DNA from: Welwitschia mirabilis
Lineage: Eukaryota; Gnetophyta; Gnetopsida; Welwitschiales
Length of the DNA: 64,000 bases
Assembly (NCBI GenBank): GCA_051453625.1
Contig: JBOZIK010000001.1
Coordinates: 243,567,134 to 243,631,133 of the forward strand
Direction: 5' to 3'
Under the pieces are notes generated by a model, which made no database searches, was not told the DNA's origin, and saw only the letters and a program-made list of their open reading frames with translations. Below are positions 33,687-45,699 of the stretch, piece by piece. Position numbers and translations under genes: made by a program. How positions within the stretch are numbered: position 1 is the stretch's first letter; each line of letters opens with the position of its first letter.

Positions 33687-35475
33687 CAACCTTTTACTAC
33701 TATCTTAGTAAAAAAGTTGTGTCAAAGATTAGTTAACATAGCAAAAATAATAAAGTAAGCTAATAGAGTATTAAGCAAAAAATGATGAAGAATTTCAAAA
33801 AATATTGGCCAAATTAAATCTGAAATTACACTTAAGTAAAGGAATAAAGCATGAAAGATAGGTATGTAAGTGTAAATGCCACTTCTCCCAACTAAAGTTA
33901 AACTTTATCGTTAAAGTTTTAAGGGTGTAAAAAATGAAGTGGAAAAGCAATGAGAAATGAATGATACTACAATTGAAACTAAGCTTAAATGGAAAATGCT
34001 TGAAAAATAAACTAGCAATGCATGATGAAACTAGAAAATGGGAAATCCAAACTCATGCAAAAGAAAGACTATCAATCAAAATGACTCTTTGACTGTAACA
34101 ACTTGGATCTTTAAATCTGAAGTATATGTTGCATAAATGACTAGAAAATGATTGACAAAGACAAAAAATGCAAAACGAAATGTGATGATTTATGAATGAG
34201 GGAATGGATGATGAGTTTATATCAGTTAATTTCTATAAGATTTTAATGCAAACTGGAGTGTTTGTAAAACTAAAAATGAAATATGGAATGTCTCAATCAA
34301 ATGAGGATTAGTCTGTGTAGGCTAATGTGGCGGTGTTGGTTAGGAAAGCTAGTGGCACTAGCTCTATTAGGAATTACATTACAAGCATTTATTTATAGAG
34401 CCTTAAAACCAAAATAAAATATTTGCATTTATGTGCCAGTTTAGAATAAAGATTAGATTAACAAAAACAAGGATTCATATTGACTTTACATTAAGAACAA
34501 AAGGCACTATAATAAGAGAAAATGCTATTACAATGTACTAAAAAACTACAGGTGGAGAAAGGTAAAAGAGAGAAAAAGTAAAATGGAATGGATATGCTTT
34601 AAGAGAGTAGATAGCTTGCCAAAATTAAATTTAAATTCATCAATCTAAAAGTTTAAAATATTCTATTAAGATGTCATAATTAGAATTTCAACATATGTGG
34701 ACATAAATAGATAATGGCACCAGTTAGGACTATCAGTAACGCCAACAAGACTTTAAGATATAGTTCATTTGAGGGAAATGTAATAAAAGGGGATGTGAAG
34801 ATCATGAAAAACCTATGTGAGTGGTGTAGTAGGGCTCAAAATATCTTGTACTTATAGGAATGGGATAAAAGTTAAATCATAGGATCCTTAGTTATCAATA
34901 ATGGTTCTATTTACATTTGCAAAGGAGTCAGTTTTAGATGGTGCTTTCTTATTATAGGAAAAACAAAGTATGCTTCCTTGATGCTTTCTAAATTGAAAAT
35001 AACATATGAAATAGATGAAGATTAAATGGATTAATATGGTAAATGGATGGAATGATGCTATCATGTAACTAATGAATAAATAAGCTAAAAAGAATTGAGG
35101 AAAATGGCATATTTAATTGAAGAAAATATTTTTAGGTGTTTTTGAATTTGTATTAGTGGATCTTTTATCAAGACAATGCAAAGTAAGAAAAGGTAAAAAC
35201 TTTTTCAAGATAAGAGTAATAAAGAAACCTTAAGTAATAATTGGTTAAAGAAAATACACCATCAGAAACCTCTAACCCACCTTAATTTCATTCCTTTCCC
35301 TTCCTCTTCCATAGGAAACCAACTTTTAAGCATTTGATTATATTGAGCATTTAGTGTTGTGATACTTCTTTCTAATAGATTTAACATGTTGTATTATAAG
35401 GATTCGGTGATGCATTATCAATAGATGCTCATATCCCCAATGTAGTTAACTAAACCCAATAGAAATGATCATAAA
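33687..35475. repeat. Internal duplication of element E, unit 2
   Basis: Aligns with unit 1 in order: 'caaccttttactactatct' with the LTR-proximal start, 'gtaaatgccacttctcccaactaaag' near 33,867 with 32,299, and 'taatagatttaacatgttgtat' near 35,374 with 33,407. The unit is about 1.8 kb against 1.47 kb in unit 1, so indels have accumulated. Confidence 0.7.
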
Positions 35476-38200
35476 CAAATGTATTAAAAGATCTTCAATA
35501 TTTTTCTTAATTTACTTTACTCTTATTATTTTTTCCCTTTTTATATTCATAGCACATGAAAGGGGATCATTGGCTTATTAGCCTAATAGAGAAATAATCT
35601 TATTCCCATGAATGCTTTGAAATAAAGAAACATCAAGAAAAAAGATAATCCATCTTTTTCCCTTAATTTCAAGTTGAAGACATTAAATGAGTGCAAGCCT
35701 TAATAAAAGAACTTAAAGATAAAGATGAGTTTCTCTTGAAAAGTAAGGATTGACTTAATCTCAACCAAAATCATGGAATTATAAAGGTCTCTTATAATTA
35801 ATTATATGAGAATGCCACTACATGGGATTAGTAAGTTTTATAAACTCATAGTACGATGGAAGGGATGGGTGATTGGTAAGCCTTATAAAACAATGCCATA
35901 ATGGAAGAGGTGGATGATAAGGTTTAAGATAGTAATGGCTTATTATATAATGTGGATGAAATTTGGGATTACCTAATGAAAGGGATTAAAATTATGATTA
36001 TATAAGTACTAATGCTTGGGTGTTTTTATGAGAGTGATGTCATCAAGAGACATCGGTTTCATTGTGAGTAGGCCTTCCCATCCCAAGTTTAATCTAGAGG
36101 GCAAATTTAGTCTTAGATCATGCAATGAAACTAAACTTTTCTTACAATATGGTTTTCTAGTGTAATGCATAGATAAATGCTTAAGGATACAAAAGATATA
36201 AACTTTAAGGGTATGAAGGATATGATTAGATGATGGGTCATGGAATGGTAGAGAATCCATGTAAATTTTCACATGTAAACCTATTGAGTTAGAGATAACA
36301 TTAATGAAAATAGTAAATTCTATTCAGTTAAGATTTACAAGTATCCATTCTATATCTTGCTCATTCTTTTTCAATTAATCTTACAAGATATTATTTTGAT
36401 GTGAATACAAAGATAAGTGGTTAGTCACTAAATGACATGAATTCATTTCACAAGAAGTATGTATATGATCATTAGGAAGTTATTATAACTCAAATGAGAA
36501 ATTTTTTTTTACATGAAGGTTTAAATCTTACTAGAGAGATAAAGATGGTATAAAAACATTTATCTTATAAGAATGTTAAAATGAAGATAAGTGTTCTATG
36601 TATTATGAATCATGCATGGGTTATTCTTTGATGTTCTCCTTGTTACATGATTTACTTAAGGATGCATCCTCAAATACATGAATATCCTTAGGTAATTATT
36701 CATATTCTAGTAGGTTCTCATTATTTTCTTTTATATTACTAATGATTTTGACTTGGGTTTTATTAATTTAACTATCATTACTTCTTTCAATATTTCTAGA
36801 ATTATGTTTTTAGGATGTAGAAAAATCCTCTTCTCCTTCCTAGGTAAGTTCTAAAATGATTTGGATAGTGTTATAACTTAATTGTTGAAAATTTTACTCA
36901 AGTATTTGTAATGTGAAAGAGCTTGATTAGTTGAAATGTTATTGTGTGGTGTTGATGTGGTATTGGGCTTCCACGAATTTCTTAAGGATATATTATAGGA
37001 TTATTAAGTTTTAGGAGATGAAGGATATTGGTTAAAAGAAGAAGGATAGAATGAAGGATGTTCATAAAAAAAATCAAGAATAAGAATTAAAGGATGAATG
37101 AAATTCATGACATGGTGAGGGGTAGGATTCATAAGGGATGATGGAAGACATGAACCCAAAATCCTCATGATGAAGGTAAGAATATTAAGAATTTAAATCA
37201 TGAAAATAAGATAAAAGTATAATGGTATAGCTCCATGGATGTGCATAAGGTTGAATAATGTATGGAGGAGAATCTAAGTATTGACATTAAAGTTAATCCT
37301 TTATAGTTTTCTTAGGTTAAGGATTGAATGGTAAATGAGGTTTATAATTTTGAATAAAAGAGTTATAATAATAGTTTATATGGAGTTTAGAAAAGCAACG
37401 AGTATGTGAGAGGTATCAAAATATCATAAGCATACGATTCACTAAAGTTAAGATAGCTTAATGTAAAACATTCATGGCACTGGTGAGGGAAGACAACAAC
37501 ATCGATAAGATGGCATAAAAATAATTTCAACAAAAATCATAGTCAAAGATTTTGAAAAATTTACAATCTAAGATATAAGATCAATTTAGCTAGCTAAGAA
37601 AAAAACACTAAATAAAGATTCTGGAAAGGATTAATGCAAAAATCAAAATATAATTTAGTACAATGCAAGAAATGAAAATTACAAAAATAAAAACTGCATA
37701 TACTAAAGCATTTCCCTAAAATTTTCAAATGTTGCCCTTCTTCAAAATAATATTCAAGTACCTACTAAGAAAGTTACTTAAGATATAGAAGGAAATAGAG
37801 AAGAGAAAATATAGTGGAAAGAGAAGATGGATAGAAGAATAGATTTCTTTTTTTTGTTGTTTTTTAAAAGGTTATTTTTTTTTTCAAATCATGTGAAAGA
37901 TCAGCTCTTATAAGAAAATTTGATATACTATCTACATAATATTTTATAAGAAAAGCAAGAAAATAAATTAATAAAAGACTAAAAGAACAAAAAAAAAAAA
38001 AAAAGAAGGGAAAAAATTACCAGGTCAGGTTTTGTTGATCAAGTAACTAATACCAATTCGCTAGTGATAAAAAGGCAAAAATAAAAAGGCATTAGAAAGG
38101 GACTAAAAAAATAAAAAAGAAAAAAGAAAAACTAAAAACTAAGATAAAAAGAGAAGAAAGTAAATTTTTGTGTGCCCCACTATAGGTAATATGTCACTAT
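35476..38200. other. 5' interior of element E
   Basis: No domain is recognised. The 87-codon minus-strand frame at 36,009-36,272 has no family resemblance. A long purine run with 18 consecutive A bases and many AAAGAA blocks (37,979-38,160) lies near the primer site, which on the minus strand is a pyrimidine-rich leader. Confidence 0.5.
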
Positions 38201-38217
38201 CCTTAGCAATAGTGCCA
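38201..38217 (-). other. Primer-binding site of element E
   Basis: Minus strand TGGCACTATTGCTAAGG, a decayed TGGCGCCGTTGCCGGGG site, six bases from the LTR E2 edge. Confidence 0.75.
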
Positions 38218-38223
38218 AAAAGC

Positions 38224-39510
38224 TGTTTGTGATGAAATTTGACTATTTTTATATATGTTATTAATATATAAGAATTCACAAGATTACTCTAGGAATACAA
38301 ATATTATATCACCAAACCTCATTTTACCAAAAATACCAGAAATTCCATTTGTAGTATAGTCCTAGTGTCATTATTTCTCAGGGATAGATGTCAAAATCTA
38401 TCAGTAAAATAAGCATAAAGGTAGAGAATAGTAGAGAATGCAATGATACTAGAGATTTAGAATGGGACATATCATTTAAACTAACATGACAACTTCATGA
38501 AAAAATATAAGTGATTTATGAAACCATGTAGCTTTACTTCCAACTAATTCATAATGATATAATCCACTATGACCATGATTATTTCATTATTTCAAGCTCA
38601 AGCACAATGATATAATATCATCCATCCTAGCCATAAGTGTGATATAATCAAGACATCTAACCTTTACAACAAAAATAAAATAATCATAGGAAGTAAGGGT
38701 CTCCCAAGATTCATTAAAGAAACATGTAGGTTATGCAAGCTAGAATGTAAAGGAAAATTACAAAATTAGATCTTAAAGTAAAAGCATGAGTCAGCTGATC
38801 CTAAGTATAAAAAGTATGACATTCATAACTTAATATCAAAGTAATGCACCAAGAACATGCATTACTTTATTATTAAAAAAAATAAAGCTTACACTCTAGA
38901 AATGTATTCATGCTAAACTAAGAAGCATTATGCTAGCTTAGTAGCTAGCCCATTCCTAGGAGAGGCTTAGAAAGAACTCATGACTAAATCTCTAATTTCC
39001 TTGAAATATCACAATGAAAGTGCTCTTCTCAAATTAAGTAAGGAAGGATATTTATAGGCCTAAATAAAGGTTTCTAACTAGGGTTTATAAGGCCTAATGA
39101 AATCATTCTAAAGAATGTCTAAAGTACATAAAATAATTCTTTAGTCATGGGGCCTTCTTAGAAAATATTCCTCATTCATCTTTTATTTTTAGAAATGATG
39201 GCAATCAATTACTTGCATTAAGAGGACTCAATAATGTAAGAATGGTATAGTTTTACTCCAAGAAGCCAACATCATCACGTCTAAGACCAACACTACTACA
39301 AATTATTCTTAGTATAACTCCATCTCTTACCAACATGCTCCTGATGTCACATTTATCCTATAAAATAATAGTGTTTAAGCACATTTGTAATAAAATAGGA
39401 TTTTCATAACCTCAAGTAAAAGAAATGCATAAAACTACCATGATGATTAATTAAACTTACTAAAAAGGCCTTAATTTCTTAATATAAATGTTAATTTTAT
39501 AGTATTATTA
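38224..39510 (-). mobile_element. LTR E2 (5' LTR of element E)
   Basis: Homologous to E1. TATA-like tataaata on the minus strand at about 39,048-39,060. The right edge is less clear than in E1 (tagtattatta in place of aagtgttaaca). Confidence 0.88.
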
Positions 39511-40880
39511 ATACACTCGGTAGGATTTAGTATAATTTAATACTAGATGTTGCTGCATTTTAGTTCAAGCTTGATTATTTTTTCTGATTACATTATTACA
39601 TGAATATCTATTTGCATAATTTAATTAATCAACATTAGTGTTTAACTTTAAAATAACATTCATATACTAGTTATAAGTGAATATTTATGTTACTATTATT
39701 ACTTAATCTTTATACTTCTAGGATCAAATAGATAGATTTTTTAATTAATTTTAGAGTTGATACTAGATTTGAAAGCATTAGTATTAAACCCCACTTATAG
39801 TAATGATTTAAGAATAAAAATAAATATTTACTAAGCTTTGGAAGACATACTAAAATAAATCACTAAGAATTAATTACTAAATACTGAATTAAAAAAATGT
39901 AAAAAGTAATGTGCATCCTATTTAAAGCACACTCCTATAGTTATATGATCGAGAAAAAATAAAAATAAAAAATACAACAAAATAATGTTGGAAATACATA
40001 AAGGAAATTTTTGGCTAATGATTCAAAGTCAAAAAGGCTTAAATGTAGGAGAATAAAAATACAATAATAGGGATAAAAATGTAGAAGAATAATGAAGGAA
40101 GCAAGTACATTAAACTAATCATGTTATATGCTAGGGTAAGAGAAATATCAGTGAAGATATAAAGGAAAAAAAAAATGTAGACAAAATACTATGAACTCTA
40201 AATATAAGTACTATCATGATATTAGAGTATTTATTTTTATTTTAAAAAATCTTACTTTTGATCAATTTCAAGATTTCTTCTCACAGTTTGAACTATCATA
40301 CAAGGGTGATAGTGATATAGAGTAGGTATTGCTTATGAATAAAAATATTCTATTAATAAAGGTGGATCTAAAAATAATAGATAAATATATTAAAATAATA
40401 AAATAGGATATAAAGAAAAAGAAATAGGTAAAAAAGATAAAAATTTAATTCAAATAGAGAAAGTGAATCTCAAGCTAAGAATAACACAAAAGATGGAAAA
40501 AAAAAAAAATAAAACTCTTATAGAAAAAAAAATACAATAGTTCCTAAACTATAAAATGAAAAATATGTAGCAAGTATGAAAATCATGCACAAAAATGTAA
40601 AAGTAATTAGCTAGGACCATATGTGGCTAAAGAAAATTTTTAAATCAAAAAATATAAATATGATAAAGAAAAGTAAGAAAATAATGTTTCATTAATAAAG
40701 AAAGAAGATAACATGAGAGCATGTGTAACTACCATCACATAACAAAAATCTAATTAAATTGTAGATATTATATGTTTACATCATTTGTGTGGATATCTAA
40801 ACCAAATTAGAAGTATTGTATAATGTAATAGAAGAAAGATTTATTATGAAGGATAAAATGTAGATGGTTAAAAGACATTA
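39511..40880. other. Unidentified AT-rich sequence
   Basis: A-rich plus strand with many short poly-A runs. No coding or repeat partner recognised. Confidence 0.35.
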
Positions 40881-42600
40881 ACATAAGGTGCTTACCACCC
40901 AACTTGTATAAAATGTTTAAAAAAATAAAGATATTAGATTTCTAAAAACTTTAAATTATAAAAAACACCATATGATTTATGTTGAGAAGAGAAAACGAAA
41001 AAGAAATTTAATCATAATTGGTTTAAAATTAAGAGTAAGTTATAACCTAGATGTGTGATGACACTTAGGTATCTCCTACTCTAAAAAACAAAAGGAAAAA
41101 TGAATTTTATTACTTTCATACATGATTATAGTAGAATGTTATGGCTACATTTTCTTGAAGATAAAATTTATTCCATCTAAAGTTTTATCATATTCAAGAA
41201 TTTGATTAAGAAAAATGAGGATTGAAAAATAATATTTATTACATCTATTGAGAAGGATAGTATCATTTAAATCTATTTAAGAAATTTTACAATTGAAATG
41301 ACATAAATAATAAAGAAACACGTTCATATACACCTCAACAAAATGGATTAGAATAGAGAAGTAATACAACTTTAAATGACATCAGTATATGCATGTTGAA
41401 AAAAGCTAGTATGAGAGTCAAATATTAGGCTAACGCTATTTCAATCATATGTTACCTAGAAATCTAATAAGCATTTAGATTAATTACAAACATGTTATTC
41501 TATTAAAAAAGGATAACTAAATCCATAAAATTTCTTATTTTAAGGATTTTTTTCATCTTTCATATGGATAATTAAATCCTAAAATTTCTCATTCTAAAGC
41601 TTTTTCATTGCATATCACATTTCAAACATAATAATAATGTACATAAGAAATTTGGTGATAGATCAAAATAATGCATGTTTTTGAGTATTTTAAAATAAGA
41701 AAAGATATATGCATTTTCATGTGAACCACTATCATTACAAATAGTTTAGAACCACTATCATTACAAATTAGTGATAATATTCTATATCAAGTTGATATTT
41801 CTATTACATTAGAAAGTAAATTAAAATAATCAACAAGTTTTTTTAACATAACCTTATGAAAATAATCATGATTAAATCATGTTACTCATAAAAATATTGA
41901 GGGATAATAATACCATCTTAGAATGAGAAGTTACTTATCTTGATATACTTAATATGCATAAAATAGACGGAGACTAAAGAAGAAGACCCTTGAGTGGTAT
42001 GCATCTAGAAAACATAATACATATTAATGTCAATTAAAAATTGATAAGAAATATAATTTACAGCAATGATGTTTAAAAAAACTTTCATATCGAAGATCTC
42101 ACAAAATTTAAATAGGTATTTAAATATAATCATCTAATGAAGGTGATGGATGTAATAATGCATAAAATCTTAAAGAATAAAACATAGAAATGAGTTATTC
42201 TACTAAGAGAAAAAATCAAATATAATCAAATTGTTTTATCATCATAAAATCAATTTACATAGGAGAATAAATAAGTATAAAACCAAATTAATGATAACTG
42301 CACTCAATAATAACCTACTAATTATCTTGAAAAATTTACAAGAATTGTTACACTTGGAACTATATGCATATTATTGATTATTGTAATGTATTAAAAATGA
42401 TTCATTTATGAAAAGGATGTTTAACTAGATTTCTATATGATTTTCTTAATTAATAATTTTATATTCAATAGGAGAAAGATAAAAATAGCTTAAAAAGAAA
42501 TAATATGTTTCTAAATTAATAAAAAATGTACATGGTTAATAGTAAGATGCACATGTTTAAAATTGTCGAGAGAATATTTTAAATGTAGATTTGTCAGTGT
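40881..42600 (+). mobile_element. Copia-like fragment J
   Basis: A plus-strand integrase motif near 41.33 kb shows copia sequence running opposite to element F next door. No LTR, gag or reverse transcriptase was securely found. The limits are arbitrary: the right one is where LTR F1 begins. Confidence 0.5.
41260..41480 (+). pseudogene. copia integrase fragment J
   Basis: The plus strand reads 'ETRSYTPQQNGLE', a stop, 'RSNTTLNDISICMLKKASM', and later 'ANAISIICYLEI'. This fits the end of the copia integrase core: H..S.PYTPQQNG.AER.NRTL.......ML, followed by W..A...A.YL.N. Preceding it, 'YHLNLFKKFY' may represent GGEY....F..F. The reading has stops and no upstream gag was seen. A 20-bp duplicated piece (gaaccactatcattacaaat, 41,724-41,769) lies downstream. 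Confidence 0.7.
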
Positions 42601-42689
42601 ATTCTATAAAAAGAGTATAAAAATAATGTCTTATTTATAATTATCTATGTTAATGCTATTATCTGCATGAGTAAAATTTAAATGAAATT

Positions 42690-42999
42690 AAAAAAAGAAA
42701 ATCCTTTTATAAGGTACATACAATAGAAAATAGGTATTGGTATTTATAGAAAAAAAATGCATAAGAGAATCCTTCAAAAAACACAATGTACATTACCTTC
42801 TAAATAAGATTTGAGAATTTCCTAGCATGCATTAAGGAGTTATAATAATGTTTATCATTACTATTATGATTTATTTTCATTATTATCTTGATGAGATCTC
42901 TCTAAGTTATGGTTATCATATTAATTTTGGATTGCTGTTAACCCATATTATTGAGATTTATCTCTAGAAACTTCTTCTTGATTAGTACTTGGCATATCA
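42690..42999 (-). mobile_element. LTR F1 (3' LTR of copia element F)
   Basis: Aligns with 56,032-56,345. Shared stretches include the right edge ('cttcttgattagtacttggcatatca' against 'ttcttggttagtgattgacatatta', broken here by the display limit) and 'ctctctaagttatggttatc' against 'tctctaaatcatggcttaca'. It follows the RNase H stop closely, as a copia 3' LTR should. The left edge is approximate. Confidence 0.7.
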
Positions 43000-43039
43000 A
43001 AGTCTCTTAGAATCCTCTTAAACTAAGATATAAACTTGA

Positions 43040-43600
43040 TTATAGTTCAAGTTTGGTTTAAAGACCATAGAAGATATTACATAATAATGATTTGGTAAAA
43101 GTATAATCTAGATGATGAGATAAGGGAATAAATGAAGTAATAAGGAATCTAAAAGCATATTTTTTTCAAATGAAGTAATAATCAATCTTATTGTGATTAA
43201 TATAAGCATAAAAAGGTATTAACTATTATATAAAAAACACTCATACAATTTGGAAAAAGTTTAATAAGATAAGACAGAGAGATATTAATACCATACGAGA
43301 TAAAAAACAACCATTTTAACATAGCCATTTTTAAAGCTATAGCTTGGTATTTGGCCTCAATGCTATAATAAGACATAGTCATTTATTTTTTTCATACTCT
43401 AATATAAGTAATTACTCTTAAGAAGAGAGCCTTTGGTAGTGGTGGATTGTCTTTTTAATAATCCTATAACCTAGTGAGTATGTACAAAGCCATAAATATT
43501 CATGTCATTGATAATATTCCAATTCAAATGGCTATTATTAAGCATGATTTTTTTAATAATTTAAATTAATTAAAATGCTTAAAAAATCCTAGGATTAACT
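43040..43600 (-). pseudogene. copia RNase H domain, element F
   Basis: The minus strand gives 'MNIYGFVHTH', a stop, 'VIGLLKRQSTTTKGSLLKSN', then 'MTMSYYSIEAKYQAIA', 'LKWLFFISYGINISLSYLIK', 'MSVFYIIVNTFL', 'HNKIDYYFI', and finally 'HHLDYTFTKSLLCNIFYGL'. This follows copia RNase H end to end: I.GYTDADWAGS..DRRSTTGYC.FLG, VSRSSTEAEYRALA, E..WL..LL.DL.I....P..L, CDN.SAI.IA.NPVFH, RTKHIEVD.HF, H.QLADIFTKSL....F..L..KLG. The family's catalytic Glu in 'IEAKYQ' is retained. Stops and frameshifts abolish function. Just beyond comes LTR F1. Confidence 0.88.
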
Positions 43601-45244
43601 TCTACATATACTTTACTAGTATAATTATCTACATTCAGAAAAAGTACTTGGAAATATTTCTTATAGAGTTAAATATATATTATTTTGAATTGCAAATAAT
43701 AATAATGTTATACTTTTATGTCCTATATTTCTTTCCAGTTTTTCATCACATAGAGATATATTACATATGATTGATGAAACATAAACTCATCTATTACATA
43801 CATGGATATAGGTTTATAATCATTGTTATCCAATATAATTAAGAGACTGTAGATCCTATTAATGACCTTTCAACTTGATATTTAATGACCATTTATATGT
43901 GAGTTAGTTCTATTTTAAATTCTAAACTATTAAAAATATGGCTAAGATTAATTGCATAGGTTTAAAAACCACTTGATATATCATTAAAATGATGATAGGT
44001 AATATATAAGGTGGATGATGTTTAGAATTGACCTCCATGTTTTTAAAACATCTTGGGATGATGAAACATAATCCTTGGGCTCGAAATATTAATTTAGAGT
44101 AAGTCCATACATCGTAGGATAGGAAAGAAATGATTAATCCAATTCCAAAAGGGTTTTATATAAAAATGTAGTGTAAACCACCTTAGTGATGAAATATAAG
44201 TATGGAAATGATAATTATTAAAATTATCTTGATTTACTTATCATTCAATGAATGCATTAAAAAATGAATGAATATAGTCCTATGTAATAATAATATTTAA
44301 TTTATTATTTGCCTAAGAAAAATAATTCTAACTTCATTGGTTTTGCTTTATTATATTAATCATATATAAAAAGGGGAAAAATATATAATATTCATTTGAC
44401 ATATTAGTAGAATACTATATTTGAAAAATATAATAATGGTAATCAAGCTAATGGAGATAACTTTTTTAAACATTTTAAATTAAGCACAATAACACTTTAA
44501 AGTTCTTTAAACATGTTTTTTTCCCCTTGTAACATCATATTAATAATAGTATCTTTCAAAGTAATCATAATAATACTTTAAACTTCTTTGAAAAGATACA
44601 TTCTATATAAAATTGTACTTCATCGATGAAAATTTATCAAAAATGATATAAAATAAAATTATTTTAATCATTATCTATATTAATTTATTCTTAACTTATC
44701 AATCTAGGACCAAAATTTTATTCAATAACATTTCTATATTTAATGGAATTAATTATATATTTTTTAAATCTTTTTAAGAGACATTTCAAATAAAAATTAA
44801 TAATTAATTGTTTATAAAGGAAAAATAAATTATTATAAATTTTCTTAAACTAGACTTGTCATATGATCTCTAGAAATAAACTACGTTAAGTTCAAATGCA
44901 TATGAATATATTATCTAACATCATAATTCAAGTGTAAAAATTGTCTAAATTTCTAAAGTTGTTAAAATACTATGCTACACTAAAAAGATGACAACTTTTA
45001 AGTTACCTTAAATTTTTAAGTGATTGAGGATATTTTAAAATAATATTATATTATATTCCTTTTATACTATTAATTTCTTATAGAGTATTAATTATTAATT
45101 CTTTAAACTAAAGCTAATTTCTTAATATTTTTGGTTTTTATCTTCTAAGTTATTTCCATAGAATAAATTTTAGAAATTTATTAAATTTTACAAGAATAGT
45201 TTTTTTTAAATTTTGATTATCTTAATATAATCTTAGACTTAACA

Positions 45245-45344
45245 NNNNNNNNNNNNNNNNNNNNNNNNNNNNNNNNNNNNNNNNNNNNNNNNNNNNNNNN
45301 NNNNNNNNNNNNNNNNNNNNNNNNNNNNNNNNNNNNNNNNNNNN
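45245..45344. other. Assembly gap (100 N)
   Basis: A placeholder-sized gap in very AT-rich sequence. The flanks show no clear overlap. Confidence 0.95.
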
Positions 45345-45599
45345 TTATTAAATTTTATTCATAATAGTCTTAAATGATGTCGCCATTTTGAGAAATTTGA
45401 ACTTTAGCTATAATACAAACATAAAAATCCATAAGTGAGTTTAAGCAAGTATAGTTGACAAAATTAATACAAAAACTTAATCTAATGGTCCATGTAGTAT
45501 ATAAATCAATTTTAATTAACAAAAATCAACAATAACTAAGAAAACGTAAAGTGTGAAAAACAAAAAAATTCAATGATCTATAAGATTGACATGAAGGAC

Positions 45600-45699
45600 N
45601 NNNNNNNNNNNNNNNNNNNNNNNNNNNNNNNNNNNNNNNNNNNNNNNNNNNNNNNNNNNNNNNNNNNNNNNNNNNNNNNNNNNNNNNNNNNNNNNNNNN
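45600..45699. other. Assembly gap (100 N) with duplicated flanks
   Basis: The 52 bases before it (45,548-45,599) recur directly after it (45,700-45,751) with one mismatch. The two contig ends therefore very likely overlap, and the gap and one copy are artefacts. Confidence 0.95.

Larger units (their letters stand above)
30807..39510 (-). mobile_element. Two-LTR gypsy-type element E, no recognisable coding domains
   Basis: Similar LTRs at 30,807-32,107 and 38,224-39,510 lie in the same orientation. A gypsy-type primer site stands beside the right-hand LTR on the minus strand, and a purine-rich end (minus strand ttggttggagga) beside the left-hand one. The interior is about 6.1 kb. I found no gag, protease or polymerase motif; a Pro/Tyr/Ser-rich minus-strand reading near 37 kb could be gag-like but is not diagnostic. 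This resembles large non-autonomous retrotransposon derivatives. The interior holds a direct duplication of about 1.5 kb, with an assembly gap at its junction. Confidence 0.8.

Noticed and set aside
37979-38160. Poly-A tail marking a retrocopy or LINE end
   Set aside because: The A-rich run is next to the primer site of element E, where it is a pyrimidine-rich leader on the coding strand.
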